Positions 62,030 through 64,000 of a stretch of 64,000 bases of DNA are shown in pieces (within the stretch, counting starts at the first letter, position 1; the number at the start of each line of letters is the position of its first letter). The stretch comes from Gnetum montanum (taxonomy: Eukaryota; Streptophyta; Gnetopsida; Gnetales; Gnetaceae). The position numbers and the translations under genes were made by a program. The stretch spans positions 276,683-340,682 of the forward strand of contig MNCI01023815.1 of the NCBI GenBank assembly GCA_015680685.1, given 5' to 3'. The notes beneath the pieces were generated by a model, which saw only the letters and a program-made list of their open reading frames with translations, did not search any database and was not told the origin of the DNA.

Positions 62030-63903
62030 CTAAATAGTGCTAGTAGAGGTGAAAAATAAGAATTTGCGTGGTAGTTTACCGTGAGAGAGAATGTGACGGG
62101 TGGCTTCTGAGATTCGGGCCTTGGCAGCACCCATTCGAGCTTCTGCAACAGCTCTGCGTTCCTGGGCCTTCTTGCGGGCTTTGGCAATCTCGTTCTGCAT
62201 GTTTTCGTAAGCCTTGGCTCTCTTCTCCTCCAGTTTGCGCTCAACCTTCTTCATTTTAATGGAGGCCCTGACCTTCTGTTCATCTTCCCAGCCACTTATG
62301 ATGGCGTCGTCGCGCTTGAAGCGATTCTCTGTCTTGGCCAATTTCGCCTCCTCCCACGCCCTCGCCTTGGCCTCGATCTCCTCCCTCTTCACCTTCTCCA
62401 GCGCCACAGACACGGCGCTGCCGCTGCCGCTGCCCACCACAACTTCCTTGTTTCTCCAGCTCCCCCCGCTCGGCCTTTCTGCATCGGTTGCTGCAACGGA
62501 ATACCGGAATTAAGTTCTTTAATTTCTTGATTCGCGCTCGTTTCACGAAAACATAAACCAATTGCTCGAAAGTTTGATTTCATGCACCTGTAAATTAAAC
62601 TCAACTCAATTGACAATCAATTCGAAAAATCGAATCAAACTTTTGGTTTCACGGCTGAAATTACTTGTCAAAGCAGCTCATGATCCAATTTGCAATCAAA
62701 GCACATGAATTATTCCTTTCGGTTAACCGAGTTCGCAGTTTGGCCGGATGGCAAAGCAATTTTGTTCTAAGGGTAAACTAATTTTGCTCGCAATCAATTT
62801 CAATTTCGCTTAAAACACAGTTCAAAAAGTGATCAATGTCAATCAAAATTTTAGAAAACGAATTTTTTGAAAACCTAGAGGCAAATAACATGTTTCATCC
62901 TGTTCTGTTTGCTCGTGCAACTTCAATAAATTTGTGAACTTAGCCATGAGCGAGATGGATTGGATCTTGAACAGAGTTGCACTTAAACCAAACTGGTTTG
63001 CAGGTGGGCGAAATTACTCTTAAAAATTTGGCGAATTCGATTTACGAAAGGAGCAAAAACAGTATAGATGTCACGACTTTACCAGTGGGAGTATCGACAG
63101 GGACAAGGGCAAGAGAGTCACGAAGGCTGCGGGTGGGCTGCTGCTGCTGCGGTTCTCGCAGAGGTGAAGATGAGGCAACGAGAGCCAGACGCTCATGCTC
63201 CTGCTCATACTGATTCTGGTTGTGACGAACACGTTGATCGTAAAATTGCTGCTGCTGCTGCTGCTCCTGTTCTTCGTTTTCCCGATCATCCTCTCCGATC
63301 CCGGGAAGGCTCCGAAGTGGCAGTCCCCCAGCCGAGGGAGTAAGCTGATCCCCGCGCAGAAGGAGCTCTTCCAGAGCGTCCTGCGAAACCGAGGCAGCGG
63401 CGGTGTTGTTGTTCCGGGCTGCGTTCAGTACGTTGTTGAATTCACGGCTGAGACTGATGCTTTCGCTCTCCGCGTACGACGAGTACGCCGACGACGACAC
63501 CACCGACGAAGTATCCGACCAATTCCTGCTTCGTCGCTCCCGTCTTCGTGGCCTCAGCCGTGGCCCCGGCCCCGGCCCCAATCCCGTGTTCCCGTTCACT
63601 GGCCGCTGCTCTGCCACGTGGATGTCCTGGAATCCGTCCGCTGAGCCTCGCTCCTCTTCATCATCATCATCTTCTTCGTCCTCCTCATCATCTGCAAATC
63701 ACGCCAACATCCAATCGTTTTGGTTTCAGTCGCTTTTGCATCGTTTACTCGAATTCATTCACTCGAATGGATCGGACCCAACCTTGGGCGTTGCCGCCGG
63801 GATCACGCGAGTCATCGAAGCGCCCCCCCGTTCCGGAAGAAACCGGCTGTTTGCCGCGGACGCTAATTGCGGAATCCTGTGGCACACCACGTAATTTTCT
63901 CGA
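62030..63903 (-). CDS. Remorin, group-4-like, 5' end not resolved
   Basis: Exons on minus: up to 63783 (open from 63903), 63691-63083 and 62490-62030, with introns of 91 and 592 bp (GT-AG, phases consistent). The N-terminal region is disordered: an acidic run (DDEEDEEDDDDEEE), FQDIHVAEQRPV, a basic Pro/Arg stretch, a Ser-rich part, SREFNNVLNAARNN, poly-Gln (about 63250-63280) and LALVPVDTPTG. Exon 3 is the Remorin_C domain: VALEKVKREEIEAKARAWEE, then NRFKRDDAIISGWEDEQ and a long coiled coil through KMKKVERKLEEKRAKAYENM, ending with the basic/aromatic anchor GKLPRKFLFF. SREFN and VPVD are typical of group 4 remorins. The family are plasma-membrane nanodomain scaffolds in defence and symbiosis signalling. 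No in-frame ATG is visible and a TGA lies at 63904-63906, so a further 5' exon, probably beyond 64000, must supply the start. Confidence 0.88.
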
Positions 63904-64000
63904 TCAGGGATTCAGAATTCATAACATGGTAAAATTGCAGTTTCAGTGTCACGGTTACGCGGCTACAGAGGAGCGGAAACAAAGTGGAGAAGGGCTACGG

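Noticed and set aside
63068-63343. Plus-strand frames rich in Ala/Arg opposite the remorin exon
   Set aside because: They are shadows of the GC-rich, Gln-repeat-containing remorin exon 2.

Overview
This window is nuclear DNA of a land plant, most likely a seed plant with a repeat-rich genome. Three intact or nearly intact host genes with GT-AG introns carry plant-type families: an adenylate kinase 6 homologue, a Rab11/RABA small GTPase and a group-4-like remorin. About 45-50 kb of the 64 kb is LTR retrotransposon sequence nested several layers deep, plus LINE and tRNA-derived SINE debris. No prokaryotic features are present. The species cannot be named from the sequence.

Layout. 1-4099: 3' half of a plus-strand LTR element (copy A) encoding gag and a second ORF but no pol. 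4100-17004: a minus-strand Ty3/Gypsy element of Tat type (gag, protease, RT, two RNase H domains, integrase), inserted in copy A. Its right LTR is cut at 17005 by an inverted LTR of the copy-A family, which runs into an assembly gap (17173-18101). 18102-19021: the polypurine tract and 3' LTR of copy A. 19022-19182: a short open frame abutting that LTR, possibly a disrupted exon. 19630-22673 (-): adenylate kinase 6. 23240-23930: head-to-tail tRNA-like SINE units. 24455-25512 and 26690-36900: two LINE remnants, the second split by complete copy B (27365-36129). 37046-55504: copy C (-), holding a solo LTR (41243-42110) and, inside its own 5' LTR, complete copy D (46898-55342). 55510-57700: AT-rich repeats. 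58048-59160 (+): Rab GTPase. 62030-63903 (-): remorin, 5' end beyond or near the window edge.

The most interesting content is the A/B/C/D family. Each copy has LTRs beginning TGATGA and ending TCATCA, a primer-binding site matching the 3' end of tRNA-Asp, a gag gene, no recognisable pol, and a second ORF just upstream of the 3' LTR. That ORF looks like a plant mobile/ATHILA-type domain followed by a long coiled coil. The LTR U3 region and a second promoter-like segment upstream of ORF2 share copies of the palindrome GATATC, or decayed versions of it, spaced 14 bp apart. This suggests a two-promoter, pol-less retrotransposon that depends on proteins from elsewhere. Five-bp target-site duplications verify copies B, C and D and the solo LTR, and so fix the order of insertion.

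The host genes have no evident functional link to one another. They act in nucleotide metabolism/ribosome assembly, membrane traffic and plasma-membrane organisation.
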